DNA of 64,000 nucleotides from Thiothrix eikelboomii (GCF_900167255.1 NZ_FUYB01000009.1:1-64000); one strand, 5' to 3'. Shown: positions 8,025-17,654, numbered from the stretch's first letter. The notes: generated from the letters alone by a model not told the origin. Numbers and translations: made by a program.

Positions 8025-8816
8025 ATGTTAAAACACGAAAGTATTGAGACCAATTCGGGCCTATTGATCGTTTTGACTTTGATTGCGATTGGGATTGGTG
8101 GTTTGGTTGAAATCGTACCTTTGCATTATATTGATAGTACGATTGAAGACGTAAAAGATCCGCAAACTGGGTTAGAAATGGTTCGTCCTTATTCACCCTT
8201 GGAGTTGCGCGGTAGGGACATTTATATTCGTGAGGGTTGTTATACTTGCCACTCACAAATGATTCGTCCTTTCCGTGATGAGGATCTGCGTTATGGTCAT
8301 TATTCATTGGCAGCGGAATCAAAATACGATCACCCGTTCCAATGGGGGTCGAAGCGTACTGGTCCAGATTTAGCCCGTGTCGGTGCTAAGTATTCAAATG
8401 CATGGCATACCCAGCATTTGATGGCACCCCGTTCGGTCGTGCCTGAGTCGATCATGCCTAATTACCCTTGGCTGATGACAACGAACTTGGATTATTCGGA
8501 TGTCGCTGATCGGATGATCGCACTGAAGAAAGTCGGTGTACCCTATACACTGACTAAAGACGAGTATGCCGGTTGGACTGATGATAAAGGCCAAAAACAC
8601 CCAGGTACTCTCGAGCGCTTTGGTGAACAAGTGGCTAATACTTTAGATATTAACCGTGCTGAGGATAGTTTGCTGGCTCAAGCCAAAGCAGGTAACTATG
8701 ACGGCGATCCTTCTTCGATCAGCGAAATGGATGCTTTAGTTGCCTATCTCCAAGTATTGGGGACAATGGTTGACTTCAGCAAGTTTGACGAAGACTACTT
8801 CATCCAGTTCCGTTGA
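8025..8816 (+). CDS. ccoO: Cytochrome cbb3 oxidase monohaem subunit II
   Basis: CcoO is a 263-residue membrane-anchored c-type cytochrome that passes electrons from CcoP to CcoN. One N-terminal membrane helix (residues about 10-32) is followed by a periplasmic domain with a single haem site CYTCH and a distal methionine candidate in SIMPNYPWL. The start has AGGAGAGG just upstream. It follows ccoN by 12 bases. Confidence 0.97.
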   Translation: MLKHESIETNSGLLIVLTLIAIGIGGLVEIVPLHYIDSTIEDVKDPQTGLEMVRPYSPLELRGRDIYIREGCYTCHSQMIRPFRDEDLRYGHYSLAAESKYDHPFQWGSKRTGPDLARVGAKYSNAWHTQHLMAPRSVVPESIMPNYPWLMTTNLDYSDVADRMIALKKVGVPYTLTKDEYAGWTDDKGQKHPGTLERFGEQVANTLDINRAEDSLLAQAKAGNYDGDPSSISEMDALVAYLQVLGTMVDFSKFDEDYFIQFR

Positions 8817-8868
8817 TCTGGTCCATAGAGATTGTGTTGATACTGACTGATTGGTTAGGAGAATAACA

Positions 8869-9081
8869 GTGCTAGCAGAGTTTTGGATGTGGATTACCGA
8901 TCTAGGTAATAGCAAAATGGTGGCCTTAGTGATTTTCTTCACCACATTTGTGGGTATTGTGCTCTATGTCTATTCAAACAAAGCACGTAGCGAGCGCTTA
9001 GAATCGTATCGCTATGTGCCATTTTTGGATGATGATGAGTATAAACCACAAGAGGTATCACCAAAGCAAGGTGAGAAATAA
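8869..9081 (+). CDS. ccoQ: Cytochrome cbb3 oxidase subunit CcoQ
   Basis: This 70-residue protein has one membrane helix (VALVIFFTTFVGIVLYVY) and a short charged cytoplasmic tail, the standard form of CcoQ/FixQ, which stabilises the complex. I place the start at the GTG at 8869 because TTAGGAGA lies the right distance upstream. The open frame extends to a TTG at 8851 without a ribosome site. It lies between ccoO and ccoP. Confidence 0.9.
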   Translation: MLAEFWMWITDLGNSKMVALVIFFTTFVGIVLYVYSNKARSERLESYRYVPFLDDDEYKPQEVSPKQGEK

Positions 9082-9084
9082 ATT

Positions 9085-10017
9085 ATGGCAAATCCTGTAA
9101 AAGACCCACTAACTGGGGCGGAAACCACCGGGCATGTGTGGGATGAAACCTTACAAGAGTTTAACAATCCATTACCACGTTGGTGGCTATGGACTTTCTA
9201 TGGAACCATTATATTTGCAATCGTTTATTGGACGATTTATCCGTCTTGGCCGATTGGTGGCTCGTATTTAAAGGGCTTAGGTACGATTACCTACAAAACG
9301 GATGCCGGCGAAGAGAAAACCACTCACTGGAATATGCGTGCTTTATTAGCTAAGGATATGCAAACCGGTGAGCAAGCGCTGAAGCAAAAAGCGTATCTGG
9401 AAAAAGTATCCGCTGCGTCCTATGAGCAGATTGCCCAAGACCCTGATATGAGTGCCTTCGTGCGTTCGTATGGTAATGGTATTTTCGGCGATAAATGTGC
9501 TGCTTGCCATCAGGCGGGTGGTCAAGGTGTGGCGGGCTTATTCCCGACTCTCGTCGATGATGATTGGTTATGGGGTGGCGATGTAGAGCAAATCCATCAA
9601 ACCATCGTGAATGGTCGTAATGGTTATATGCCGGCTTATAATACCACTTTAGATGCGACACAAGTGGATGAGGTTGCTAACTATGTCCTGAGTATGTCAG
9701 GGATTGAGCACAATGCTGAAGCAGCTGCTAAAGGTCAGAAGATTTTTAACGGTTATGCAGGTGGTTGCTATCAATGTCATACTACAGAAGGCAAAGGTTT
9801 GTATTCACAAGGTTCGGCTAATTTAACCGATCAAATCTGGACGGTTGCGGATACCACTGCAGAAGAGACTCCAGCTGAGCGCTTAGCCTTAGTGAAAAAC
9901 GTCATCACAAATGGTATTCAACGCCAAATGCCTGTCTTTGGTAAGCAATTGAATGAAACTGAAATCAAGGTTTTGGTCGCTTACTTAAAGCAAATGTCAG
10001 GTACTCAACAGCAATAA
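9085..10017 (+). CDS. ccoP: Cytochrome cbb3 oxidase dihaem subunit III
   Basis: CcoP is a 310-residue dihaem cytochrome c that receives electrons from soluble cytochromes or the bc1 complex. The family N-terminus (GHVWDETLQEFNNPLPRWW) precedes a membrane helix and two cytochrome c domains with haem motifs CAACH and CYQCH. It begins 3 bases after ccoQ and is followed at once by a strong terminator. No ccoG, ccoH, ccoI or ccoS maturation genes follow within the window. Confidence 0.97.
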   Translation: MANPVKDPLTGAETTGHVWDETLQEFNNPLPRWWLWTFYGTIIFAIVYWTIYPSWPIGGSYLKGLGTITYKTDAGEEKTTHWNMRALLAKDMQTGEQALKQKAYLEKVSAASYEQIAQDPDMSAFVRSYGNGIFGDKCAACHQAGGQGVAGLFPTLVDDDWLWGGDVEQIHQTIVNGRNGYMPAYNTTLDATQVDEVANYVLSMSGIEHNAEAAAKGQKIFNGYAGGCYQCHTTEGKGLYSQGSANLTDQIWTVADTTAEETPAERLALVKNVITNGIQRQMPVFGKQLNETEIKVLVAYLKQMSGTQQQ

Positions 10018-10026
10018 ACTATTTTT

Positions 10027-10062
10027 ATCCTCCTCTGCTATGAGTAGAGGAGGATTTTTTTT
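10027..10062 (+). terminator. Intrinsic terminator of ccoNOQP
   Basis: ATCCTCCTCT pairs with AGAGGAGGAT around a nine-base loop and is followed by eight T residues. It starts 10 bases after the ccoP stop codon. Confidence 0.92.
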
Positions 10063-10287
10063 AATTAAATAACTCTATTTTCTCCCCGTCTTTAAATTCA
10101 ATTCTGAACTCCATAATCTACTTTATAAAAATTTTTGTGAATTATTTACATTTTTCTAAGTAAGTAATTGATTTTTATAATTAGTTTATTTCTTTATCAA
10201 TACTATAAAATAAATTTTGTACAAAAATTATTCTATTTAGAGTAGCGTGATTGCTGATCTATTAATCAATCGAGGGAGGAGTTTGCT
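10063..10287. other. AT-rich intergenic stretch
   Basis: This stretch of about 225 bases holds no gene. It is much richer in A and T than its surroundings, especially 10120-10230. It ends in a good ribosome site (GGGAGGAG) for the gene at 10288, so promoter and leader of that gene must lie here. No clear operator was recognised. Confidence 0.6.
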
Positions 10288-10860
10288 ATGAAAGGCAGGA
10301 AATTGTTTTGTCTAACTGCATTGTCTGCTTGTATGTTATCTAGCTATTCGGTTAATGCTGACGTTGATTCAACAAATATTCAAAGTCTAACAGCTTGGTT
10401 ACATAAAGGTGATATTTCACGTCTTGAGCTGCGCTTAAACTCCAAAGTAAAAGAAAATCCTCAGCTTCCTATTAATGGTAAGGCAACTGTATTTCAGGAT
10501 GATGGACAAAATGGTGATATGAGAGCAGGGGATGGTATCTATTCTGCACTTGTATCATTGAACCTTGGCCAAGTCTTAGCAGATCAAGTAGCTGGCAGTC
10601 AGTCAGCAGCTGATTCATTAAAAGCAGTATTATCATTTCCACTATTCAAAAATCGTAGTGTTATTAGTGATAAGGAGCAGATTAGTAGCTTAGAGAATAC
10701 ACTAAGGGACGAGCGACTTCTAAAAGTTGCAAATAATCTAAAGGCGATGCAAGGTAGTTTAGGGAAAATATCAAACGCTGAATTGGTGGCTAAATTGGGT
10801 ATTGATACTAAAAGTACGCCTCTTCTAGAAGTTCGCCCCGATTTCAGATGGATACTATAG
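10288..10860 (+). pseudogene. Secreted choice-of-anchor-X-like protein, N-terminal part of a probably frameshifted gene
   Basis: This 190-codon frame starts with a clear signal peptide (cleavage likely after VNA, residue 24). It contains the segment QDDGQNGDMRAGDGIYSA, typical of choice-of-anchor X type extracellular domains. It stops at 10860, after the next frame has already opened at 10848. The downstream frame has a periplasmic haem-type motif but no export signal, which suggests both are parts of one secreted protein joined by a -1/+2 frame change near 10840-10860. A genuine overlapping gene pair or a sequencing error cannot be excluded. The function is unknown. Confidence 0.55.
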
Positions 10861-12242
10861 TGAGTGTTTTAGGTGTAAGCCTAAGTGCATTTAGCTCTAT
10901 CAGTCCCGCTTCTATTGATCCTAGTAGTTCGTTAATGATTACTCATCCTGATGTGGTCGATGATCCCAAAAGAACTTTTGATGTATGTACAGGTAAGGGT
11001 AATCCGGGTGGTACATGGACATTTGCTTATCTTATAAAGGAATTAGCGAAAGGAACTAGTTTTACTCCAGAGGATTATGCTTTAATTTGGCTAAAAAATT
11101 GGTTGCACACTTACAATCTAAATACCTTTGATGTTCCTGCTAGGCCTAATATGGAGCTATTCATCAATTTTTGGAATCAGGCCTCGCTTGCGGGTAGTGG
11201 GCAGGACTTTGACATCAATTATTTCCCAGCTAGGCTTTTAGCTATTACTAATCGACCCGATTTAGGTGGAAATGGTGGTTATGGTGGAGATGAAAAGCGC
11301 GGTGAAGCACGCTTTACTTTTGCGTTATTAGGTAATACTGATAAATTAGGTGGTTATGATAAAGAGCAGGGTTGTGAAGCTATGCCATTTAATGTGATTT
11401 TTGAATATAACACACCGACAACTGATTGTCCTTCAGTGCAGGAATGGCAAACACAGTGGAAAGCATTAGATGGGTATGCACTAGGCTCTCCAGAATATAA
11501 TGAAAAGTTGGAGCTGATAACAACCGCTTTTACTAATTTTGGTTCTAATCCAGCACAAGAGCCTAATCAAAGTCTTCTATCTCAACTGCGCACTAATGAA
11601 AATGCTTTAGATCCTTTGTGGGAGTTAAGAGAATTTGTCTTGTTAAACAAGGCCGATGGTGTGGTTAGTTTTGATGGCAGTTTGTTGCCAGACACTGTTA
11701 AAAATACCCCAGATGTCAGTTTTGATAATACCAGTTTTCTTGCCAACTTTGTAAACAGTGCGTGGTCTGTACCGGGTAGCCCTGACGAGGGTACAGTTCC
11801 ATTAGCTTATCTAGGAGTTCCTTTCAGAGGGGCTGCTTCGCCAGTAAGTATTACACATTGGGATTATCCTAGTTCTGCATTAGATCCTTCAATGAGACAA
11901 AAGTTTTCTTTGAATACTTGCAATGCCTGCCACACGGGTGAAACCGATACAAAGTTCGTACATATAGAAGCTCGTTTGCCGGGTGGAGAGTCGGCTTTGT
12001 CAAGGTTTTTGACAGGTAAAAATGTGGTTACGACGCTAAATGATCCAGCAAATCCTTATATTTCAGCAGCATTATTCTCTGTGAGTGATCCGGCAGGTTC
12101 GGCATTGGTCTCCGATTTTAATGATCTTGCAGCTCGGCAGGCTGCGATGGCAAGTATTTTAAGTACCTCTTGTGAGTTGGTGGGTACAGTTTCCGCAGGT
12201 TTATTACCACCAAAAGCGGCTAATTTCAAAATGTCTCACTAA
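10848..12242 (+). pseudogene. CxxCH-containing secreted protein, C-terminal part of the same probable gene
   Basis: This 464-codon frame encodes a large extracytoplasmic-looking domain. The conserved-looking start MITHPDVVDDPKRTFDVC is followed by a single CNACH motif at residues 358-362, which would bind haem c if exported. The first 25 residues do not form a signal peptide: there is an acidic residue at position 2 and no basic head. Export would therefore depend on the signal peptide encoded at 10288. I do not recognise an enzymatic function. If the two frames are one gene, the protein would be about 650 residues. Confidence 0.6.
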
Positions 12243-12260
12243 GCATAATCTAACTATCTT

Positions 12261-12286
12261 GTAGCCCATTCAATACAATGGGCTAC
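12261..12286 (+). terminator. Terminator-like hairpin
   Basis: GTAGCCCATT pairs perfectly with AATGGGCTAC around a six-base loop, 18 bases after the preceding stop codon. The following ATTGCTCTTA is poor in T, so termination may be weak or Rho-assisted. Confidence 0.55.
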
Positions 12287-12315
12287 ATTGCTCTTATACC
12301 TACATATTGCTACAC

Positions 12316-12410
12316 TCTTTCCGCGCTCTCGGGGTGTCCTTCTGGACTGAGATGCTATCCAGCAAACCCGTAGAACCTGATCCGGCTCATACCGGCGTAG
12401 GGAAGAGAAC
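12316..12410 (+). ncRNA. TPP (thiamine pyrophosphate) riboswitch
   Basis: The THI-box aptamer is recognisable by its conserved parts in order: CTCGGGGTG, CTGAGATG, the ACCCGTAGAACCTGATC segment that forms the pyrimidine pocket, and CCGGCGTAGGGAAGAGAA closing helix P1. It lies 62 bases before thiB. Binding of TPP should switch off the thiamine transporter operon. CCTTC at 12414-12418 could pair with GAAGG at 12460-12464, the ribosome site of thiB, so control at translation initiation is plausible. Confidence 0.93.
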
Positions 12411-12472
12411 TTGCCTTCTACCATACCCCCTGTGCCGTTGTGTTCCTTGGTTAATCACTGAAGGTACTCAAC

Positions 12473-13462
12473 ATGAAACTCTCACTTTTTTTATCCCTCT
12501 CTGTTTTTCTGGCGGTTAACCCTGTTCATGCAGCAGATAAACCTGTGCTCACCGTCTATACCTATGATTCTTTTGTGGCTGAATGGGGTTCAGGCCCTAA
12601 GCTGGAAGCAGCCTTTGAAAAAAACTGTCACTGTGATCTCAAGTTTGTCGCTGTGGAAGATGGGGTCAGTATTCTCAATCGGTTGAAAATTGAAGCGGAT
12701 AAAACGAAAGCTGATCTGATTTTGGGGATTGATGATGGCTTGATGGAAGAAGCGCGGGCAACGCAGTTAATCGCTGAACATGGTCAAGCGGTAGATAAAC
12801 TCTCCAGCCATTTACAGTGGGAGGACAAAAGCTTTTTACCTTATGACTACGGCTATTTTGCTTTTATCTATGACCGTAACAAGCTGGCTAAGCCGGCTAG
12901 CTCCTTAAAAGAACTGGTCGAATCTGACGCTAAAATCATCTATCAAGACCCACGTACTAGCACGCCGGGGCAGGGTTTAATGCTGTGGGTGAAATCCGTT
13001 TATGGTGACCAAGCTGCAGAGGCTTGGCAGCAGTTGGCTAAACATACCGTCACGGTGACTAAAGGTTGGTGGGAAGCTTACAGTATGTTTTTAGAGGGTG
13101 GCGCTGATTATGTGCTCAGCTATAACACCTCGCCTGCTTATCATGTGATTTCAGATAAAAAAGATCAGTATCAAGCCGCTGCGTTTAGTGAAGGGCATGT
13201 GGCACAAATTGAATTAGCCGCTTTGCTTAAAACCAGCACTCAGCCTGAGTTAGGCAAGCAATTTTTAAGCTTTCTGATCACTCCTGAGGCTCAAGCCCTG
13301 ATTCCGGTGACTAATTGGATGTTACCTGTGATTGAGGGTGTCGAACTACCCCCCATTTTTAGTCAATTAATTCAACCCCAACGGATTGGTTTTGCGCCCA
13401 ACGAAATTGCCGAAAAACGTGCGGATTGGATTAAAGAGTGGCGCAGCGCAGCAGCCAAGTAA
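12473..13462 (+). CDS. thiB: Thiamine ABC transporter substrate-binding protein
   Basis: ThiB is the 329-residue periplasmic protein that captures thiamine and its phosphates. A signal peptide ends near VHAA (residue 20). The mature N-terminus KPVLTVYTYDSFV and the segment GWWEAYSMFLEGGADYVLSY are typical of the ThiB family of type II periplasmic binding proteins. It lies directly behind the TPP riboswitch and its start codon has AAGGT at the right distance. It overlaps thiP by 25 bases. Confidence 0.94.
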   Translation: MKLSLFLSLSVFLAVNPVHAADKPVLTVYTYDSFVAEWGSGPKLEAAFEKNCHCDLKFVAVEDGVSILNRLKIEADKTKADLILGIDDGLMEEARATQLIAEHGQAVDKLSSHLQWEDKSFLPYDYGYFAFIYDRNKLAKPASSLKELVESDAKIIYQDPRTSTPGQGLMLWVKSVYGDQAAEAWQQLAKHTVTVTKGWWEAYSMFLEGGADYVLSYNTSPAYHVISDKKDQYQAAAFSEGHVAQIELAALLKTSTQPELGKQFLSFLITPEAQALIPVTNWMLPVIEGVELPPIFSQLIQPQRIGFAPNEIAEKRADWIKEWRSAAAK

Positions 13463-14997
13463 TTGGCTATTTAGCACTGATTAGCTTATTACTCATCACG
13501 ACTTGGGCTTTTTATGGCCTCAGTCGTGTCGGAGAGGATGGCTTATCAGTGGCGGTATTTACCGATCCTTATATTCATAGCCTCTTGCTTTTTTCCTTGA
13601 AGCAAGCGGCCTTGAGTGCGACAGGCGCAGTCGTGCTGGCTTTGCCGGTGGCAAGGGCGCTGTATTATTTGCCTAAACTGGTCGGTAAGCAGCTGTTCTT
13701 AGCCTTTTGCTTACTCTGTTTTGTTTTGCCGACCCTGATTCTTATTACTGGCTTAGTGGCTTTATTAGGGCAGGCTGGCTGGCTCACCCCTTATCTGGGA
13801 GAGTCTTGGAATTTATATGGCTTGCAAGGTATCTTACTTGCCCATTTATTTTTAAATATGCCCTTTGCGATTCGAGCTTTTTACTTACAATTGCAGTCAA
13901 TTCCAGCCAGTTCTTGGCAGTTGGCACGGCAGTTAAAACTCAAAACTTGGCAACATTGGGCTTTATTAGAGTGGCCGCAATTGCGGGGACGTTTGCTGAC
14001 TGTGTGGGCTTTTGTGTTTGTGCTCTGTTTTAATAGTTTCGCAGTGGTTCTATCCTTAGGCGGTGGACCACAAGCCACCACGCTAGAAGTCGCTATCTAT
14101 CAAGCCCTTAAATATGATTTTAATATCCCAGAAGCCTTGAGCTTAGCTTGGCTGCAACTATTGATTACAGGCAGCTTGTTTTTGTTGATGACGCGCTTTA
14201 GTGCGAGCGCATGGCTATCTGCTGATACAGCACGCACTCAGTTTCTGCCCCGTCTTACCGCTTATTCTCGGCTAATTCATCAATGGATTTATGGCTTAGC
14301 TTGGCTGGTTTTATTAGCTCCACTCTTGGCATTGTTGCCTAATTTATGGCAGATTCAAGTCGAGCGTTTGGCTGAGCTAGCTATACTTAAGCCCGTTCTG
14401 ACTAGCTTAACCTTGGGGGTGGTTGCCGCTGGTTTAGCAGTTTTGTTGGCCTTAATGATATTAACGCCGATTCGGCTGGCACGCTTAGCAGGTCAAGATA
14501 AACAACAATGGCTGTTAGAGACGCTCGCTAACCATAGTTTGATCTTACCGGCTATGGTGGTTTCTGTGGGCTTATATGTTTGGCTATTAACCCAAGGGCG
14601 GCTAGAGCGTTGGGGGTGGTTTTTTATCGTATTGATTAATACATTGATTTTAGTACCCTTTGCTCTCCAGCAATTAAAGCCACGCTTATTTCAATTCGAT
14701 GATCAGTATCAACGTTTAACTCAACAATTAAAGCTCAACTCGTGTACTTATTGGCAAGTCTTATTACCGTGGTTAAAGCGTGATTTACAAGCTGCTTTGG
14801 TCTTGACTCTTTTGTTAGCAATGGGTGATGTTGCCATCTTTTCTATTTTTGCAAAGGATGAGTGGAGTAGTTTACCTTGGTTAATTTATACCTATGCGAG
14901 TAGTTATCGAATCCCTGAGGCTTCAGTTTTATCCTTGCTATTTTTATTGATTTGTGGTGGATTAGTGGTTTGGTTAGAACGAATAAAAAATCATTAA
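13438..14997 (+). CDS. thiP: Thiamine ABC transporter permease
   Basis: ThiP is the 519-residue inner-membrane permease, with two fused BPD_transp_1 halves of about six helices each. EAA-type coupling loops are visible in the first half (SSWQLARQLKLKTWQHW) and in the second half near residue 435 (RLTQQLKLNSCTYWQVLLP). It starts at a GTG inside the 3' end of thiB, a translational-coupling arrangement. The length is close to that of E. coli ThiP. The ATPase gene does not follow directly but comes after an inserted gene. Confidence 0.93.
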   Translation: MAQRSSQVIGYLALISLLLITTWAFYGLSRVGEDGLSVAVFTDPYIHSLLLFSLKQAALSATGAVVLALPVARALYYLPKLVGKQLFLAFCLLCFVLPTLILITGLVALLGQAGWLTPYLGESWNLYGLQGILLAHLFLNMPFAIRAFYLQLQSIPASSWQLARQLKLKTWQHWALLEWPQLRGRLLTVWAFVFVLCFNSFAVVLSLGGGPQATTLEVAIYQALKYDFNIPEALSLAWLQLLITGSLFLLMTRFSASAWLSADTARTQFLPRLTAYSRLIHQWIYGLAWLVLLAPLLALLPNLWQIQVERLAELAILKPVLTSLTLGVVAAGLAVLLALMILTPIRLARLAGQDKQQWLLETLANHSLILPAMVVSVGLYVWLLTQGRLERWGWFFIVLINTLILVPFALQQLKPRLFQFDDQYQRLTQQLKLNSCTYWQVLLPWLKRDLQAALVLTLLLAMGDVAIFSIFAKDEWSSLPWLIYTYASSYRIPEASVLSLLFLLICGGLVVWLERIKNH

Positions 14998-15071
14998 TTA
15001 GGTTGAACTCTTATTTGCCACTAGCGTCTACTCTGATAGGTTAACAACTCGGTTAAAAATAGGTTAAAGCG

Positions 15072-17042
15072 ATGCAAGGATTTTGGCGTATTATTTTTTG
15101 TATTTTATTCATACCAACCGCTTTATTCGCTCAAGACTTGAATGATAAAGCGGGTTTTCTCAAGCCTATATCTATTGAGCAGCTTGAAAAGCAACTCAAA
15201 GAGCAGCTTAAGTCTCAGATTACGATTACTGATTATCGGCCCTATCAACCTAATGCCCAGACTCAAGCTAATCCACGTGGTGTGGTGCGTGCTCGCCCCA
15301 GGGCAGCAAGGGCTGCACCCAGTTCAGCAGGTCAAGTGTCAGGAACGAATTTACAAGAACAGGGCGTGGATGAAGCGGATAAAGTCAAAACGGATGGGCG
15401 CTATCTGTATGGCGCTAATCAGCAAGGTGGTGGGGTTAGGATTTTTGATACGCAAGCAGTATCAGGTTCTATGCTGAAGCAGATTGCTACAGTCGGTGTG
15501 CCCAAAAACACTCAGTTACAAGGTTTCTATTTAGTACCCAATAAGAAACAATTGATCGTTTTAGCAAGTGCTATGCAGCCTAGGTATCATGGGCGGCGAG
15601 CGCTTCGATATGAGTCTGGCTCAGGACTAGTCTATGTATTAATTTTTGATGTTGCGAATGCGGCTAAACCACAATTGATCCAGCAATTAGAGATTACAGG
15701 TGGTTTCTTTCAAACGAGGCGAGTTAATAATCGCCTTTATTTATTTTTGAATCATCATGCCAGTCAATTTCCAAGCTCCTATAAAAGTATTGAATCTAAG
15801 CTGCCGTTAACTGAGGCACAAAAAGAGCTTGAGAAGCAAAAGCTCAGTGCTGAAATCGAGGCTTGGAAACTAACGGACTCCTTACCTAGTTATCGTACAA
15901 GCACTAATAAAGAGCCACAGTCTTTATTTAAAGGGAGTACTTTGTATGCTCCGAGTCAAAAGCCTGAGGCTATTTATAATTTAGCTTCAATGATCACGCT
16001 AGATTTAGATCGTCCACTGCAAGCCCCTCAAGCCTTAGCTTATTTAGGTTCAGTAGGTGATTTTTATATGTCGAACCAAGCTGCCTATTTAGTTTCTCCC
16101 TATGATGCAGCGGCTAAGCCACCTATTAGCAGTATGCAGGGTAATATTGTGCATAAATTTGCGCTGAGCGGTCAAGGCTTGAGTTATCGTGGTTCAGGTG
16201 CTTTCTTTGGAAGCTTAAATTGGAATGAATTAAGCAGTTTCCAATTTGATGAAGACCAGCGCGGTAATTTACGGGTGGTGACTTATAATGGTGCGCAAAC
16301 GACCAAACACCCTGATCCGATTACTCGCTCGCCCGTGATTTTATCTGTGTTAGCGGAGCATCCCACCTACCAACAACTCGTGACCGTTGCCCGCTTACCC
16401 AACGCCAAATATCCACAACCCTTAGGCAAGCCGGGTGAACGTTTATACGGTGCACGTTTATTCAATGACTACGCTTATTTTGTAACCTTCCGCAATACGG
16501 ATCCATTGTATGTGGTGGATTTGCGCAATCCACTTGACCCAAAAGTCACGGGCGAGTTAGTTATTCCGGGGTTTTCGGACTACTTACATCCAGTCACCTC
16601 AACCTTGTTGCTCGGTGTGGGTAAAGCCGCTGATGCTCAAGCAGGTGGCGTACAGCAAGGCTGGAAGCTGTCGCTGTTTGATATTAGCAACCCTAGTCGC
16701 CCGCAAGAAATTGATCAGGTGCAGTTAGGGGGGGCAGGTTCAGATAGCCCGGCCAATCGGAATCATCATGCGATTACGTCCTTAGCTATTAATAACAATA
16801 CCTTAACCCGCGTGGCTTTACCGGTGAACGTGCATGATCCAAACACAGGCATGGCCAAAAATGGCCTGCATCGTTTTGAGGTGACGCATGCTCAGCGTAA
16901 GCTTAAGCATTTAGGTGGTTTTTCTGTAAGCTCTGCACAGGGTTGGTTTTGGGATGATAATGATCGCAGTATTTTGATCGATAACTATCTGTATTATTTT
17001 CACAATGGCAATTTCTATAAGACCGCTTGGGCTGAAAAATAA
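15072..17042 (+). CDS. Secreted Beta_propel domain protein
   Basis: This 656-residue protein has a signal peptide (cleavage after LFA, residue 20) and a large beta-propeller of the Beta_propel family, marked by GTNLQEQGVDEADKVKTDGRYLY near residue 95. That motif is diagnostic for this uncharacterised group of secreted proteins. The disordered-looking segment at 55-85 is rich in Ala, Arg and Pro. It sits between thiP and thiQ, 74 bases after thiP and 3 bases before thiQ, so it is probably in the thiamine operon. No known link to thiamine exists. A promoter of its own in 14998-15071 is possible but not convincing. Confidence 0.8.
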   Translation: MQGFWRIIFCILFIPTALFAQDLNDKAGFLKPISIEQLEKQLKEQLKSQITITDYRPYQPNAQTQANPRGVVRARPRAARAAPSSAGQVSGTNLQEQGVDEADKVKTDGRYLYGANQQGGGVRIFDTQAVSGSMLKQIATVGVPKNTQLQGFYLVPNKKQLIVLASAMQPRYHGRRALRYESGSGLVYVLIFDVANAAKPQLIQQLEITGGFFQTRRVNNRLYLFLNHHASQFPSSYKSIESKLPLTEAQKELEKQKLSAEIEAWKLTDSLPSYRTSTNKEPQSLFKGSTLYAPSQKPEAIYNLASMITLDLDRPLQAPQALAYLGSVGDFYMSNQAAYLVSPYDAAAKPPISSMQGNIVHKFALSGQGLSYRGSGAFFGSLNWNELSSFQFDEDQRGNLRVVTYNGAQTTKHPDPITRSPVILSVLAEHPTYQQLVTVARLPNAKYPQPLGKPGERLYGARLFNDYAYFVTFRNTDPLYVVDLRNPLDPKVTGELVIPGFSDYLHPVTSTLLLGVGKAADAQAGGVQQGWKLSLFDISNPSRPQEIDQVQLGGAGSDSPANRNHHAITSLAINNNTLTRVALPVNVHDPNTGMAKNGLHRFEVTHAQRKLKHLGGFSVSSAQGWFWDDNDRSILIDNYLYYFHNGNFYKTAWAEK

Positions 17043-17045
17043 CCG

Positions 17046-17654
17046 ATGTTAGTGATCCAGAACTTAGTCTTGCGCCGTGGCTCTTGGCAGCGGCGCTATG
17101 ATTTGCAAGCGGAGTCGGCGGCTATTATGACGATTCAAGGTCGCAGTGGGGCAGGGAAGTCTGCTTTGTTAGCGGCGATTGCAGGTTTTGAGCCGGTCGC
17201 TGCGGGCGATATTCAATGGCAAGGGCAATCGCTACTTAGCCTGCCGATTGAACAACGCCCAGTCAGCATGTTGTTTCAAGAGCATAATTTATTCGAGCAT
17301 TTAAGCGTTGCACAAAACTTAAAACTCGGCCTGAAATTTGCCTCAGAGGCCACCCAGCAAACTGCGCTGCAGCAGGCTGCCGAGGCTTTAGAAATCACCG
17401 CCTATTTACGCAAAATGCCGCAGGAATTATCCGGTGGGCAGCGTCAGCGTGTGGCTTTATTACGGACTATTTTGCGCCCTGAGCCGATTATTTTACTCGA
17501 TGAACCCTTCGCTGAGTTGGATGCCTATACCCGTGAAATTGCGGCTCAGTGGGTGCGAGCAACGGCTAAGGCAGCCCATAAAACAGTCTTGTTGGTGACA
17601 CATCAAAATGAAGATGTGGAACGCTTAGCGGATCATAATGTTATATTTGAGTGA
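17046..17654 (+). CDS. thiQ: Thiamine ABC transporter ATP-binding protein
   Basis: ThiQ is the 202-residue ATPase that powers ThiBP. Visible motifs are Walker A GRSGAGKSALL, the Q-loop in MLFQEHNLF, the signature LSGGQRQRVALLR, Walker B PIILLDEPFAELD and the switch His in LLVTHQ. The region after Walker A is the short ThiQ type. It starts 3 bases after the Beta_propel gene and overlaps the convergent flavoprotein gene by 14 bases at its 3' end. Confidence 0.93.
   Translation: MLVIQNLVLRRGSWQRRYDLQAESAAIMTIQGRSGAGKSALLAAIAGFEPVAAGDIQWQGQSLLSLPIEQRPVSMLFQEHNLFEHLSVAQNLKLGLKFASEATQQTALQQAAEALEITAYLRKMPQELSGGQRQRVALLRTILRPEPIILLDEPFAELDAYTREIAAQWVRATAKAAHKTVLLVTHQNEDVERLADHNVIFE

Noticed and set aside
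12307-12519. Open frame of 70 codons across the THI-box region
   Set aside because: It lies over the TPP riboswitch and the start of thiB in another frame. The RNA structure explains the sequence, and no ribosome site supports translation.
15003-15032. Independent promoter for the Beta_propel gene
   Set aside because: TTGAAC followed after 18 bases by TCTACT is only a weak match, so co-transcription from thiP is equally likely.
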